Source: Diabrotica undecimpunctata (Eukaryota > Arthropoda > Insecta > Coleoptera > Chrysomelidae). Taken from it: 64,000 nucleotides of DNA. The stretch is from NCBI RefSeq assembly GCF_040954645.1, contig NC_092804.1:148065108-148129107 (forward strand), read 5' to 3'. The translations under genes and the position numbers were made by a program. Numbering within the stretch: the first letter of the stretch is position 1; the number at the start of each line of letters is the position of its first letter. Positions 18,951 through 30,802 of this stretch are shown here, one piece after another. The notes under the pieces are model-generated. The model was not told where the DNA came from, did no database searches, and worked only from the letters and a program-made list of their open reading frames with translations.

Positions 18951-20237
18951 AACATAAGATGATTAATAAATAACTAAATCTAGATTTAGGAAGTCAGATG
19001 CAGCAGCATCAACACTAGTCAGCATGCAACACTAACATCAAATTGCGATAATTATCATTTCTGGTCAAGAACACTTTTATTTTAAAGAAGCAAAATCAAA
19101 CTTATCAAATATGACTGAAAATAAACTATATCATAATTTGTTCGACTAATGATTGTTCAGTAATTTAATTTTCCAGCACATTTCTCTTCCCAACCCTTCC
19201 CTGCCTACGTCGTGACCGGGGTATTTTAAAATTAATTAAGTCTTAAAGGTGGTTTACTTTGTTCCCTTCTACTTATCTCACCCTAATTCAATTACTAACA
19301 CTACCATGCGAAAATGCCCAAAATTTCATTACGCCACTATTTCGATTTCGATGAAGGCCCCAAATTTCTGTCATCCTTTCAACTGTAATGGAATTATCTT
19401 TGAATGAAACTGCGGTGTTTTTGAGACTGAGTTTCTTCCCAATACACGTCGAGTTAGAAAGTTCCCGCTTTTTGGAATCTACTGACTTGAAAATTATAGA
19501 CTAGGGTAAAAAGATTTTTCAGCATTTTGGACTTTTGAAGTTGAAATAGCAATTATTTTAATTTTGTGAATAAATAAAATCAAATTGTATATGATTAATT
19601 TTAAAATACAGTATGTATCAATTATTAATATACAAGATTTGAACCTTGTTTTAACTTTTTTATTGTAAGTTTGGTAACTAAGTTATCCTTCATACAGAGT
19701 GGAACTGCCAAATGGAATAAATTCGTTCATAAATAAATGGAGGACTATTCAAAAAACACTTAGATATGTCAATTAGTGTTTTTAATTGCGCATTTTTGTA
19801 TACAAGGTATTCCATGTAATAGTGGTCAATACCAACTTTCTTCCAACTTTCAATGTCCTATAACTATCTCATTGTTTCGGAAATTTTTAGTGCATTATTG
19901 AAAAAAGAAATATTATAAAAAAAAACACGCTAAAAAGTACTAACTGTTTTGGATGGGTTGGAGTCAATAAAAGGGCTATTGGTTAACTATTTTTTATCTC
20001 GAGCTTTCAATTGTGTTTACAATTATTATCAAGAGCTGCTAAAAAAGACAAAATATCTTACAAAGTTGAACTAGAAAGAAAAAACAATTTTTTTAAACTC
20101 ATCAAATAAAATTAGTTTGGTAAATAAAAATTACTGCTAATACATCTAAAATCTAAAAATAATTAATATAAAAATGTCCTAATCTAATAAATGCTTCTCT
20201 GAAATTTTAGTATAATTTTGAAAACATTTTTTTTAAT

Positions 20238-20283
<46 letters not shown>

Positions 20284-20640
20284 TTGTTCTTATATATATA
20301 TATATATCAAGTTGGTATGAGATTTTTTGGAAAAGTGCTAAATAATCTCCAATAATTTTTGCCTGGACATTAACCTTTTCAGTATAATGTGTATGTCCTT
20401 CTCCATTCCAGTGACGATTTTCCTAAGTTCTATTGCGGGATTCTGATGAATAGCATGTCCGTGAATTGTAAAGAAAACAAAACGTGTTCTAATTGTATCA
20501 CATATTATCTAATATTGTCATCATTTGTTCAGAAAATACGTTCTCCAATCAAAAAGTCCTAAATTCTTAAGTTGGTAACGCATATATAACGTCTATATAA
20601 GCATACATTTTATTTGATTTTAATATTCGAATATTCGATA
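18415..20640. other. Non-coding region with two (TA)n tracts
   Basis: Contains (TA)n at 18871-18946 and 20242-20280. At 19990-20050, on the minus strand, a stem (AATTGT/ACAATT) followed by GAAAGCTC resembles a strongly decayed hammerhead or Penelope terminal repeat. Otherwise nothing is recognised. Confidence 0.4.
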
Positions 20641-20689
20641 AATGGATAATATTACATTGAAATTTTACATTTTTTTGGGCAAAATTGTC

Positions 20690-22210
20690 AAAATAACTGT
20701 TAAACTTAATGTGAATTTTAGGGGTAATACAGATATGACCTGGGCCCGCAAAAACGCAGAAAAAACAACAGTATTCGCAGAGCATCTTGCAACTGTATTT
20801 GCAGCACCAGATACTAATAACGATAAAGATGATGATATAAGAATGTACCTCGAAACTCCATGTCAACTATCTCTTCCTCTGTTAACATTTACTCCGACAG
20901 AGGTTCGGCAACAAATAAAAATGTTAAATGCTAAGATAGCTCCTGGCTATGATTTCATAACAGGAGAATTACTTCAGAAGCTACCGAGAAAATCAGTGGC
21001 TTTATTAACAATAATATACAACAGCCTACATCATCGATACTTTCCAATATAATGGAAATTCGGATTTAGACTTGAACACTCAACCGTCCAACAATGCTAC
21101 AGAATAGTAAATATAATTAAAACAACTATCGAAGAGAAAAAGATAGGTGTGTTTCTAGATATACAACAGGCATTTGATAGAGTATGGCATAAAGGTCTGC
21201 TCTACAAACTGAAATTACACCTAACAGACCAACTAAATTTTATACTAAAATCGTATCTTACTGACCGTTACTTCAACAAGTCATAATTGAAGACAGCTAC
21301 TCAAATTACCACATCATACAATCTGGCATAACTCAGGGTAGCGTTTTGGACCCATTTCTGTATTTAATATTTACAGCGGACGTTCCAACTAGCAATGATA
21401 CCTTCTTAGCTACTTTTGCCGATGATACGGGAATATTGGAAGTCGATATCGACTCTAATATAGCATCACAAAAAGTACAAAATCATTTAGTCCAATTACA
21501 AAACTGGCTTAAGCAAAGGAAGATCAGTGTTAATGCTAGCAAATCAGTACAAATTACTTTTACGACAAGAAAATCTACATGTCCACAAGTTTATCTTAAT
21601 AATACTCCCATCCTATTAAACCAGTTTTCAAATACTTGGGATTGCATCTGAATGACAAAACTTAAATGGACAACGCACATTAAAACTAAACTAAAATAAC
21701 TAGATCTTAAACTAAAAAATATGATCTGGCTATTTAACAAAAGGTCTCAGTTATCTCTTGAAAATAAACTGTTTCTGTACAAAGCTATACTTATACTAGT
21801 TTGGGCATACGGAATAGAACTATGGGGCTGTAGTAAACCATCAACTACGAAGATACTTTAAACATTCCAATCCAAAATACTCCGTATGATAAGTAAAGCT
21901 CCATGGTATGTATCTAACCAAACACTTCACAATAATCTGGCCATCCCATTACTTAAGGATATAATAAAGAATCACTCAATAGAATATAAATATTGCACCA
22001 CTGATCACAACAACGAACTGACAAATAATTTATTCACCGAACCACTTGCCGCAAGAAGATTAAAGAGAGTATGGCTAGAAGACCTACCACAATAATACTT
22101 AGAGAACTGTCACTGGACGGCACCTAACTCACGTTAATTTACTTACAGTGTATTTACTTACTCTATGTATAAAGTAGATTGTAAACAGGCAATGTAACAA
22201 TAAAAAAAAT
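20690..22210 (+). pseudogene. Jockey-like non-LTR reverse transcriptase with internal deletion
   Basis: The plus strand reads FAEHLATVFAAPDT, then FTPTEVRQQIKMLNAKIAPG and ITGELLQKLPRKSVALLTII, the start of a Jockey-type polymerase. At about 21050 it jumps from HHRYFPI to FGFRLEHSTVQQCYRIV, leaving out the block that normally holds the PIPKPGK/YRPISLL motifs. It continues with FLDIQQAFDRVWHKGLLYKL, a frameshift, then FADDTGILEVD (catalytic FADD), WLKQRKISVNASKS and YLGLHLND, and ends RLKRVWLEDLPQ at 22095. An AATAAAAAAAA run near 22205 looks like the polyadenylated 3' end. No RNase H is present. It is dead, with several stops. Confidence 0.8.
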
Positions 22211-22866
22211 TTTGGCCGTAGCGTGCATTTTTCAGAGGACGTAATTTTATTTTTTTAATGTATCGGGCAAAAGTATGTATAAGCTTTAGTTCAAGTATGT
22301 GGGGTCGCCACTCATTTCCTCTGGCCGATATCTTGAAAAAAAAAGGGTGCTTAATACCCTTTTATATTCAAAAAGAAATTTTAATTATTTAAAACTTTTT
22401 TTGTTGGCTCTGCATAATTTTGAAAATTATTAACTTTTTTTCAAAAATTTGGATTTCAAAATTATTTAGCGAAAACTACTTAATCAATTGTGCTAAAATT
22501 TTGTGTTATATTTTTCATATTAAAAAGATTTGCTGAGAAAATTATGATGGATCCATGTTGCTTAAAATATCTCAATAAAATTATTAAAAAAACATTGATT
22601 TTTGACTCATTTTAAATGGTTTTTACAAATTTTTTCAATAATAGTAGATAATTATTTTTTCATTTGAAGTTAATTCAGTCTGGTAGCAAATTTTTTGCAA
22701 AACTTTTTTGTATGTACCAAATTTTTCTAAAATGCATAGCTGCCGAGATGTAGCAAAGAAAAGAAGAAAAAAAATTTTTTTTCAAAAATTTCAAAAAAAA
22801 GATTTAGCCCACCTTTTGAAGTGTCCATATAGTGAAATTATCATTTCGTATAATAGTTCGAAACGA
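22211..22866. other. Non-coding, nothing recognised
   Basis: AT-rich spacer between the Jockey-like copy and the piggyBac element, with a small hairpin AAAGGGTGCTTAATACCCTTT near 22340. Confidence 0.4.
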
Positions 22867-25479
22867 TTAACACGTTGAGTGCCAGATGAGACCAAAGTGG
22901 TCTCGTCATTTCTGGGACGTAATTGCTGTGTGATACCAATGTGGACTCATATGCAGCGTCGAAACATTTCATTATATAAAGCAGCGTTGGTCTCGTTGTA
23001 TTCATTTAAATCAATGGGATCTTGAAACGTATGGCCTTACGGTCCAGTTGCTATATTTGGCCTTTATATACGAGACCGTTGTGGCACCCTACAGCAATAT
23101 GACTTTTTTTGTTTTAAATAAAAATCTTAATTTTTAAAGGTTTCTATGATTTAAATTTATTTATTTACTCACAAAGAAGAACATGTACATAAAAATAAAA
23201 CTTTACTCTACATGAAAACTTAAAATAAAGGGAACAAGGGCTTTGGTATTTTATATTTTCGTTGCGCTACAAAAAAAACAAGATATACAGTAATGCTTTT
23301 TACAATTAGAGCACTCCAGTGAACTTTGTGGGGTTTTTCTTGAGGCCTCCTTGGAACCAGATTCTTCAGAGATCTTCGCATAACAAATAACTCAACGCCT
23401 TCTGTTAGTTCGGCTAACATCTTCAAGTATATGTGAGGCTTCCTCGGACTCTTGATTATTTGGCGTAAAATCTTCACCTTCTCGCAACAGTCCCTTTACA
23501 ACTTCCTCTCTAAATTTAGTAATTGACATATTGACATTAACTATTTCTTGATGAGCAATATAAGCATTTACAAGACACGTTCCCGTTAGGAGTTTCAACG
23601 CCAGCTTTCTGTACCATTTTAAGCTTCGCCTTAAGGAAGTATTATAGGCTTTCACTTGATCGGATAGATCAATAAATGCCTTACATTTATTATAATCTAT
23701 AACTATATTTGGCTTCAAAATATCTTGTCTTTTTTTCTTCACTGGAACCATCTCAGCCGTGTGCTTAGTACTAAGACACGAAACATCGCGTTTATCGCGC
23801 CATTTTTGTACTACAATTCCTTCCTTACATTCAGCAGCAACCGTTTCATCCTTTTTAAGTTTTTTTTTGAATAACAACTTTTGGGTTGAATTTGGTTTAC
23901 ACGTAATGTTCCTAAAAGATGGGTATTTCGTTTTATTAATTCAGTTGCTAACATGCAAGAGGTATACCAATTATCCGTGTAAAGTGTGCGTCTTTTGTTT
24001 AAGAGATTGTCTATTAGGTCCATGACAATTTTAGATGGAACTGACATTTGCTCGTTTTTCTATTTACCACAATGTATACTAAAGTTATAGATATAACCAT
24101 TTTCAAGGCATAACTTGAACAACTTAATGCCAAACTTATGGCGTTTGTTTTTGATATATTGTAAAAACTTTAGCCGTCCTATAAACGGAACTAACGTTTG
24201 ATCGATACATATATTTTCTGAAGGTACAATCGAGCTCTCAAATGTAATTCTCAATTTTTCTAATAGGGGCGTCAGCTGTTGCAACCTGTCGTCTGACAGA
24301 ATTGTATTATTGCTGAAATGGAGCATCTTGAGTAAAAGTTGAAACCTGTTGCGTGTCATAACTTTGCAGATATAATTACTATATATTTTGTCTCGAGACT
24401 AATAGCTCCTTAATTCAGGAAATGGACATAAACCCATACAAAGAATAATTCCGAATAGTTTTTCTATTTTATCTGAGTTTGTTTGTTTCCAGAATTTTCC
24501 GCGAGAATTAGGATAATCGTTTTTCTCAATGCACTGGTCAGGATAGCGATTAGTTTCAGTCACCTAAAAGTAGAAAAATAATTAAAAAATCCAAAAAAAT
24601 TATTTTTGCCTATTATCACTAAGTTTATGATATCCTCATTTACAAACTATTTGTAAAAATCGTATGGAGTTTTTTTGTACATAGTTTCATACAATTCCGC
24701 TCAAAACTCAGTACCATTTTCGTTTGCCACAAAATCAAATTTCTTTAGGTAATTGCCACTGACTGGCTCCAGGAAATATGTAGCCTTAGTAACTTTTTGA
24801 TCCTCTTCTGCGTCAATTGATGAGAAAATCTGCATTTGTTGAATAACAGCTTCAATGGTATCTGCTATATTGTGTTGTGGTTTATTGACTGGTTGGATAA
24901 TTTCACTAGATGTCAATGCACCTAAGCTCACGTCGTGTAAATTGGCAGTGCGTTTTGAGCCACATATTTTTGTTAAAACTTCCTTCTTTTTGCATGGCTG
25001 ATATTCTGATGAATTAGAGTCAGACTCGTTCTCTGATTCAGGTTCAAATTCATCTGATGTTCCGTCGGGTTCAAAATCGTTCACATCCTCTTCGTCGGAA
25101 AAACATTCTTGCAATAACTTTTCTAAACGTTGCTGTTCTTTCTCAAAAATAGACATCTTTATTCACCAAAAGTTCAACAACAACTGAACCGATCCGATAT
25201 TGCAAACAACGTTTGAGCCGTGACGTAAATCTTCGCGAGTCGAAATCTGTGAATATATTACATCATCATGGTGTGGTGACACATTGGTCTCATATGGCCC
25301 GAAAGCAAAAATTGAAACTCAGAGGCCGCTTGAGACCAACGTGTCACCATTTTTGTTTTTTTTTTGTTAAATTGCAGGTTTTTTATTTTTTTCAATTTTT
25401 AATAACACAAAAAGTTATTTATGGATATTTTCATTTAAAAATTGAGAAAAAAAATTTGGCTTCACGGACAATGTGTTAA
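22867..25479 (-). mobile_element. piggyBac-like DNA transposon
   Basis: TTAA at 22867-22870 is followed by CACGTTGAGTGCCAGATG; TTAA at 25476-25479, read on the other strand, is followed by CACATTGTCCGTGAAG. CACRTTG termini next to TTAA are characteristic of many insect piggyBac-like elements. Both subterminal regions carry several copies of GAGACCAA(A/C)GTG in both orientations (around 22890-22910, 22985, 25280 and 25340). One transposase gene lies on the minus strand. The element is about 2.6 kb, the usual size. Confidence 0.85.
23230..25156 (-). pseudogene. piggyBac-like transposase, broken
   Basis: Starts at ATG 25156 with MSIFEKEQQRLEKLLQE and a strongly acidic N-terminal segment (SDEEDVNDFEPDGTSDE), ending in a stop at 24701. 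The DDE domain resumes at 24359 (MTRNRFQLLLKMLHF) with the first Asp in CIDQTLVPFIGR. An in-frame stop near 24060 follows. The second Asp is in LYTDNWYTS, then a frameshift at an A-run near 23870, the third Asp in WRDKRDVSCLST, then DLSDQVKAYN and SLKWYRKLALKLL. The Cys-rich C terminus (CSNCKKHYCISCFFC) is in another frame near 23300. Between 24700 and 24560 there are stops, and the acceptor-like TTTTAG at about 24567 suggests either an intron or decay. Confidence 0.85.
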
Positions 25480-26229
25480 AGCAAAAAAAAAGGATAGAAA
25501 TTTTAGATACTGCTTGGTCTAAATTGTGTATTTAATTTATAACGTCTCAACTAAATTTTCAAAAGTTATAGTCTAGCTTCTTGTTTTGTTAACAAGCTTA
25601 TTAATTTATAGCACAGAAACAATAAACTGTGTTTCCAGAAATTTCCATCCATTAATAAATGTCAATTAAATTCAAAATAGAGCGAAGATAGGAAATAAAG
25701 GAAACCTTAACAGTAGTAAAACGAATCACTACGTTCGTTCAGGGGATCGTAAATTGAAACAACAAAGTATAAATAGCACTATGTAAAAGCTCCCCCAATT
25801 CACCTAATGCAGATTCACCCGAATCTTAAGCTGTAGTACGCTCAAGTTTTCATCAATTCAGCCAAACAAACTGTGAAATTCCAGAGCAAGTTTTACAGCC
25901 TTCAATTTAACACACAATTTAAATTATACAATAGCGGCTAATCTCAGAAAGTTTCCTAAACATTACAAAGCTGTTATTGGGAGATTTTGTGCTACAAGGC
26001 AGATAATATTTCAATGTTTCTGGTGCTACAGCACGTTCAAGTCGTTATGTTGATTAAATCTTCGACGAGACAGTAAAAAAATCAATACAGCTATATATAA
26101 TTAAAAGTGTAAATTCCACAATCTATTTAAAACGACTATATTTAAAGTACAAAATAGTTTTTGTTTTTTTTTTATTTACAAATTCGCATCAACCCGAAGG
26201 TTATTAGCGCGAATCAGATTTACAATATT
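25480..26229. other. Non-coding, nothing recognised
   Basis: AT-rich DNA without identifiable coding content. Confidence 0.4.
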
Positions 26230-26975
26230 AAATATATTATATATTAACAAAATTAATAGCTTTTAAGTAGTTTAACATATTTGTGAATAAACAATTTGCA
26301 CCAAGTGCTTTTTCTAAGATTATTGAGATACCATAATTGATTCTTGCTGTGGAGAAAACTTAACAGTCTACAACAACATGTTTCACCGAGAGTTTAACGT
26401 TACACTGCTCACATTTTGGTTCGGATTCTTTAGTAATTAAGAATTTGTGCGTGGCACTGGTATGACCTAATCTAAGACGAGTTATTGTCATCCCTTCTTT
26501 TAGTGGGGAAACATCTCCATGGTTTAATGTCCGGTTTAATATTCCGAAGATTGGACACTGAAAATTCCCACCGGTTTTGCCACTCACTTAGGATCCGCGA
26601 TTTGATAACACTTGAAACATCACTAGCTATCACGTATTTCACAATAATAGAGTCAGCTGAATTGACGGCTTCACGCGTACACTTATCTGCTTCTTCATTA
26701 CCTCTAATACCATTATGTGATGGGATCCAAATAAAGATTACCTCCTTATTACAATTTTCTATCTCTATCACTTGCAATGTTTTGGTTGGGCCTTATTTGG
26801 TTGTGACACAAATAGTTTTTTAAGTTTATATTTTGATTTTGTTTAAAATTGGTCTCTTGTAAACATACAAAATCTGGATTTTGTTCTGAAAGAATGATCT
26901 GTAGCATAGGTAAATTATTGTTATAGCCGTTGATATTCCACTGTATTAATTTATTGAACTCTATTTTATTAAATA
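26230..26975 (-). pseudogene. ORF2 of an I/Jockey-type element: endonuclease start fused to RNase H end
   Basis: On the minus strand, FNKLIQWNINGYNNNLPMLQ and DFVCLQETNFKQNQN (about 26970-26800) are the first 60 residues of an apurinic-type endonuclease. At about 26780 the sequence passes directly into the last third of RNase H (VIFIWIPSHNGIRGNEEADK) and the Cys/His tail (PKCEQCNVKLSVKHVVVDC), decaying to about 26230. The rest of the endonuclease, the whole polymerase and the front of RNase H are missing, an internal loss probably over 2 kb. The upstream neighbour is the ORF1 of the same copy. Confidence 0.8.
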
Positions 26976-26982
26976 AATTTAT

Positions 26983-28252
26983 TTAATGATTGGTTTGTAA
27001 GCAGTCACTGTCTGTATCGGATACTAGGTCGTGTGGGATTTGCATCTGTAAGTGTTTTAAAAGAATTTTTCTTAATTTGGTATTTAGTGTCTTTGTAGAT
27101 CTGTCTTGAGTATAGGGATATATTTTGCTTAACATATCGATTAGAGCTGTAAAATTGTTCGTATAATTTTCAACGGTAGTAAGTGGATCGGGTTAATTCT
27201 TTATGTTGTCAAATAGGTCTTTTATCTGAACATAGCTTAAAATAAATGGTGGTGACTGCTGGTTTATGAATGCTTCTAGAGATTTGCCTTTATTTTGTTT
27301 TTTCTTAGGATTAAATGGTATTTCTGCTGGATTGGTAAACTTCGGTTTATTAGTGGTATCATTGGGAGGCGGAAAAGGACTTAAGGTATCGTCAATAGTT
27401 CTTTTTGAACTGTTCTGTGAAGATTCAATTTTCATATGTAAGGTAGTTGTTTCGTTCGCAGTCTGTTTTATATTTAGTTGATTTTCTGTAGTTGGGGTGT
27501 CTGTTTGACTTGAAGTAGATGTCGGTGTAATGGTTGATATTTCTGGAGGGCTACATGTTGAGATTTCTTCTGCTGTGGTTGGAGAAGTAAGATTTGGGTT
27601 TGGATTGATAGGGTTTTTGCAGTTAGTTGCCGTATGCCCATTTTGTTTACAGTTGTAACACGTTAGGTTGCCGCTTGATAAAAAGATTCTATATAAAGTA
27701 TTATCGTAATTAATTAAAAACGATTCTGGAATTGTGAGATCTGTTGGGATGATAAAGATTTGTCTCCTAAAGCTCATTATATGATTAAATTCGGGTAACG
27801 GTGCACTAATTTTTAAAAAGGACGTTGTAGATCGAATAACAAGCCCCATGGATTCAAATTCTTTAATTAATACATCATGAGGAATGGATGGGCAAACATT
27901 AGAGAGAATGATTCTTTCGGAGGGAGTTATATACCGTCGAGCTTGTATAATCTGGTTATTAACTTCAGTGTTGCCGTTATTTTCATTCATGAATTTTTCT
28001 ACGATATTTTCAGATGGTAAATATAAACATATTCTACTGTTTGATAATCTAGAGCAGAATAGTATATTGTTTGGATGGATGATTTCTCCCAGGGGGAGGG
28101 GGTAATCTTGTATTTTCGCATCTTCAATGGAATTACAAAAGGATTCCAAGAAGTTACTCTAACAAAATTGCTTGCTTGGTAGAGTAACTTCTTTGTGTAG
28201 AATTATCCATTTGAGAATTGCCTGGTAAATTTATTTCATTGATTTGCGACAT
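26983..28252 (-). pseudogene. ORF1 of the same I/Jockey-type copy, nearly intact
   Basis: The natural start is ATG 28252 (MSQINEINLPGNSQMDNST), leading to TKQAILLE and a stop near 28158. From about 28149 the frame is open for 319 codons (SFCNSIEDAKIQDYPLPLGE; ITPSERIILSNVCP; SFRRQIFIIPTD) through a CCHC knuckle CYNCKQNGHTATNC, a Pro/Ser/Thr linker and a Lys-rich block (FNPKKKQNKGKS), to a TAA at 27193. The same frame continues PDPLTTVENYTNNFTALID to SDTDSDCLQTNH and a stop at 26983. It is thus one ORF1 of about 420 residues with a local lesion near its start and one nonsense codon. The start lesion coincides with a 12-bp inverted repeat (28150-28161 and 28180-28191). Confidence 0.8.
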
Positions 28253-28740
28253 ATTCGTTGATGTTTAAACATTCCTAAAGACGGACCTGTCCGCCGCCAG
28301 AAAAAAACCGGCCGAAGATACAGGTCAATGGTAATTAAATGTTTTTGTTTATCGTCAAGCAAATATGGATATGAAAATTTTCAATGATGTTAAATACGTA
28401 CTAATTATATATTTTCGGTGAAATTTACAGTAAAACTGTACTTACAGACTAGCAAAAGTGAGTTCAGTTGATCACTAATAACTTCACAAAGCGTAGTTAA
28501 ATTTTGAAAACTTGTTCTCACTTAATTTAAACTATTTTGGAGAGTCAAAAATAAAACCTACAAAATAGTTGTCAATATTATAATTCGTACTTTGTGGAGA
28601 GTTACAGTGTCTTAGGTGAAAAACAGTTAATTCCAGTATCGTGTAAATATATACTAAAATAAAAAATGATTTCTGACACATTTAATAAAAGTTTTAAAAT
28701 TAAGGTCTAGTAGACATCGCAATGACATAGATTCTCAAAA
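28253..28740. other. 5' leader of the I/Jockey-type copy, then spacer
   Basis: 28253-28330 contains GC-richer sequence (GGACCTGTCCGCCGCC on this strand) that probably belongs to the retrotransposon leader. The rest is AT-rich with nothing recognised. Confidence 0.35.
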
Positions 28741-28759
28741 AGATTTATAGAAGTAAGAT

Positions 28760-29060
28760 CAACGCCGTCAAAATGTGAAGAATTCTACGTGTGTCTGGAT
28801 AGAACACAGAATCAACCTGTCAATTCTGGACAAGCTTAATATAAAAGACAAATTATTAAAAAAGTAAACCAAGCATACCTACACTATTACTTCGGCCACA
28901 TAGCCAAAAGAAAGAGGAATGTCAAACTATTGGTAGTGGAAGGTCGAAGAGAGAGGAAGATCTCCAAAACGACGGGCAGACCAAATGAAGACTCTGGTGG
29001 GAAAATGCCTACATGAAGCCATCCGTGTGGTATAGGACAGCAGCCAATGAACACAGCAAG
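28760..29060 (+). pseudogene. Non-LTR reverse transcriptase tail, decayed
   Basis: Plus-strand reading gives RVSWIEHRINLSILDKLNIK, YYFGHIAKRKRNVK and VVEGRRERKISKTTGRPNED. These align with the RVSWTEHR...SIL.ELNI, FGHLARR and GRRGRGRSP blocks of the fragment at 15457-16168, so the two belong to the same group. Stops and frame changes occur throughout. Confidence 0.65.
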
Positions 29061-29458
29061 TTAATTATATTTTGTCTTCTTATCATCACGCCTTGATAAG
29101 AACTTAAGGAATAAGGAGGAGGAGACAATGCAGACAATTATATTCAGGGAACTTGTTTTATTTCCATTAATCCATCTTAATACATTAATACAATAATTAA
29201 ACGGATGATATCTGGTTTCATGTATTCTTGCAATGTCAATTAGTTGTACTTTAAACTTCACTTATCACATTTTAATTTTTTGTTATACAGATCACGACAT
29301 TGTTTTATTGACTATACAACACAATGCCAATCGTTGTGACATGTTACACGTTTTCCCCTCTATATTCATTTCACAGTAGGTACGAATTGTCATAATTGTC
29401 ACATTGACATTAAAAATTTCAAACGAAGTTCTGAAAAAATAAACAAATAATTAATAAA

Positions 29459-30670
29459 ATGCTTATTACGTTGTATACCGTCCAAGAAAAAGTGCAACTT
29501 GTAACATGGTACTTTCAGGGTCATTCGATATGCGAAGTAATTTATTTATTGTTGCCTTCGAAAATAGACCCCCACCAAGTGTTAGAACAGTGAAAAATAC
29601 CATTAAACGTTTTTAAACTTCGGGATGTATAAACAGTTGTAAAAAGTGTCATGAATGTAATGAACCACGTGTTAGACCTGTCGATGAGGAGCGTCAAAAC
29701 AGAGATATTGATATTTGTGCTTTTGTGGAAGCTAGTGAACCCTGCAATAGTTTACAAATTACTGGGGAAATAAACGTGAATACTCGAATTGTCCAGCGAG
29801 TTCTCAAAAGAAATGGATCTTCTTCTTTTTGTGCCACTCCTATCGGAGAGTGGAAATCATCAAGGCTATCCTGACCTTGTTTACAGCTGACCTAAAAAGT
29901 TCATTAATAGTACAGCCAAACCACTCTCTTAAATTACGCAACCATGATATTCTTCTACGGCCTGGATTCCGTTTTCCTTCTATTTCTCCTTGCATTATAT
30001 TTTGAAGTAATGCGTGTTTATATCCTCTCATCAGGTGACCCAAATATTCGACTTTTCTTCGTTTGATCGTTGACAAAATTTCTGGGTCTTTTCCTATCCT
30101 TCGAAGGATAGGAAAAGGAATGGGTATCACTGTTTTGAGATACAACCAACACAAAAACTGTTTCTGGAAGATAACTTAAGGCTGAAGAAGTTTTGTAAAT
30201 TTATGTGAGATAAACGTAATGAAAATGTATACTTTTTAAAAAATATTTTATTTTCTAACGAATCTTCATTTTCATTACATAAAAAACACAATCCATCCGT
30301 TGCCAGGTAATATTCTGGGAAAAATAAGTAGTGTTGAAGTGCGAACGCAGCATCTGCTAAAGTTAAATGTTTGGACTGGGATGTAAGGCGACCATATTTT
30401 CGGTTCATTTTTTATCGATGGAGACCTAAACAGGCCCAAATATTTACAACTTTTACAGAATGAGATCATTCCGGCAGTTCGACGCCTTCCCGTTGATTTT
30501 CAGGAGGTTTATTTCCAACAGGATGGGTTTCCAATTAAGTGGCCCGCTAGATCCTGTGACTTAGCGCCTAATGATTTATTTTTTTGGAGTTTTCTCAAAG
30601 AAAACATTTATAGGCATCAGTTTGAAAGCACCACCGATTTTTTTCTTTATCGCTTCTAAAAAATTGGAAA
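29459..30670 (+). pseudogene. Mariner-like (DUF4817-type) transposase, split by a retrotransposon tail
   Basis: Starts at ATG 29459 with MLITLYTVQEKVQLVTWYF and a helix-turn-helix region (ENRPPPSVRTVKNTIKRF; DEERQNRDIDICAF; TRIVQRVLKRNG), interrupted at 29816. It resumes at 30124 with RYQPTQKLFLEDNLRLKKFC, then ILFSNESSFSLHKKHN (first Asp changed to Asn), FFIDGDLNRPKYLQLLQ, VYFQQDGFPIKWPARS (second Asp) and CDLAPNDLFFWSFLKENIY. Several frameshifts separate these blocks. The family is the same as at 16180-16760 and 49086-49430. Confidence 0.75.
29817..30112 (-). mobile_element. Short 5'-truncated non-LTR tail inserted in the mariner gene
   Basis: Flanked by AAAAGAAATGG (29806-29816) and AAAAGGAATGG (30113-30123), an 11-bp target duplication with one difference. 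The minus strand encodes RRIGKDPEILSTIKRRKVE, YLGHLMRGYKHALLQNIM, GKRNPGRRRISWLRNLREW and ends GGCACAAAAAGAAGAAGAT, the same tail and end as at 4151-4455 and 33135-34997. The 5' edge carries a perfect 30-bp palindrome (30088-30117). Confidence 0.85.
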
Positions 30671-30720
30671 AAAGAAGAGAAAATATGAAGAATACAAAAT
30701 TTTAACGACATAGTAGGAAC

Positions 30721-30802
<82 letters not shown>

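Noticed and set aside
19990..20050. Minus-strand stem AATTGT/ACAATT followed by GAAAGCTC, hammerhead-like
   Set aside because: The core box reads TTGATAA, and stem I and a cleavage site could not be drawn convincingly. It is kept only as a possible decayed relative.
20435..20475. CTGATGAATAGC, a third match to the hammerhead box on the plus strand
   Set aside because: No GAAA box or complementary stems follow.
30127..30408. A minus-strand open frame with a CFLCNENED stretch that looked like a zinc-finger tail of a retrotransposon
   Set aside because: The plus strand of the same interval reads as the missing middle part of a mariner transposase (RYQPTQKLFLEDNL, ILFSNESSF) and joins the flanking parts, so the minus frame is a shadow.
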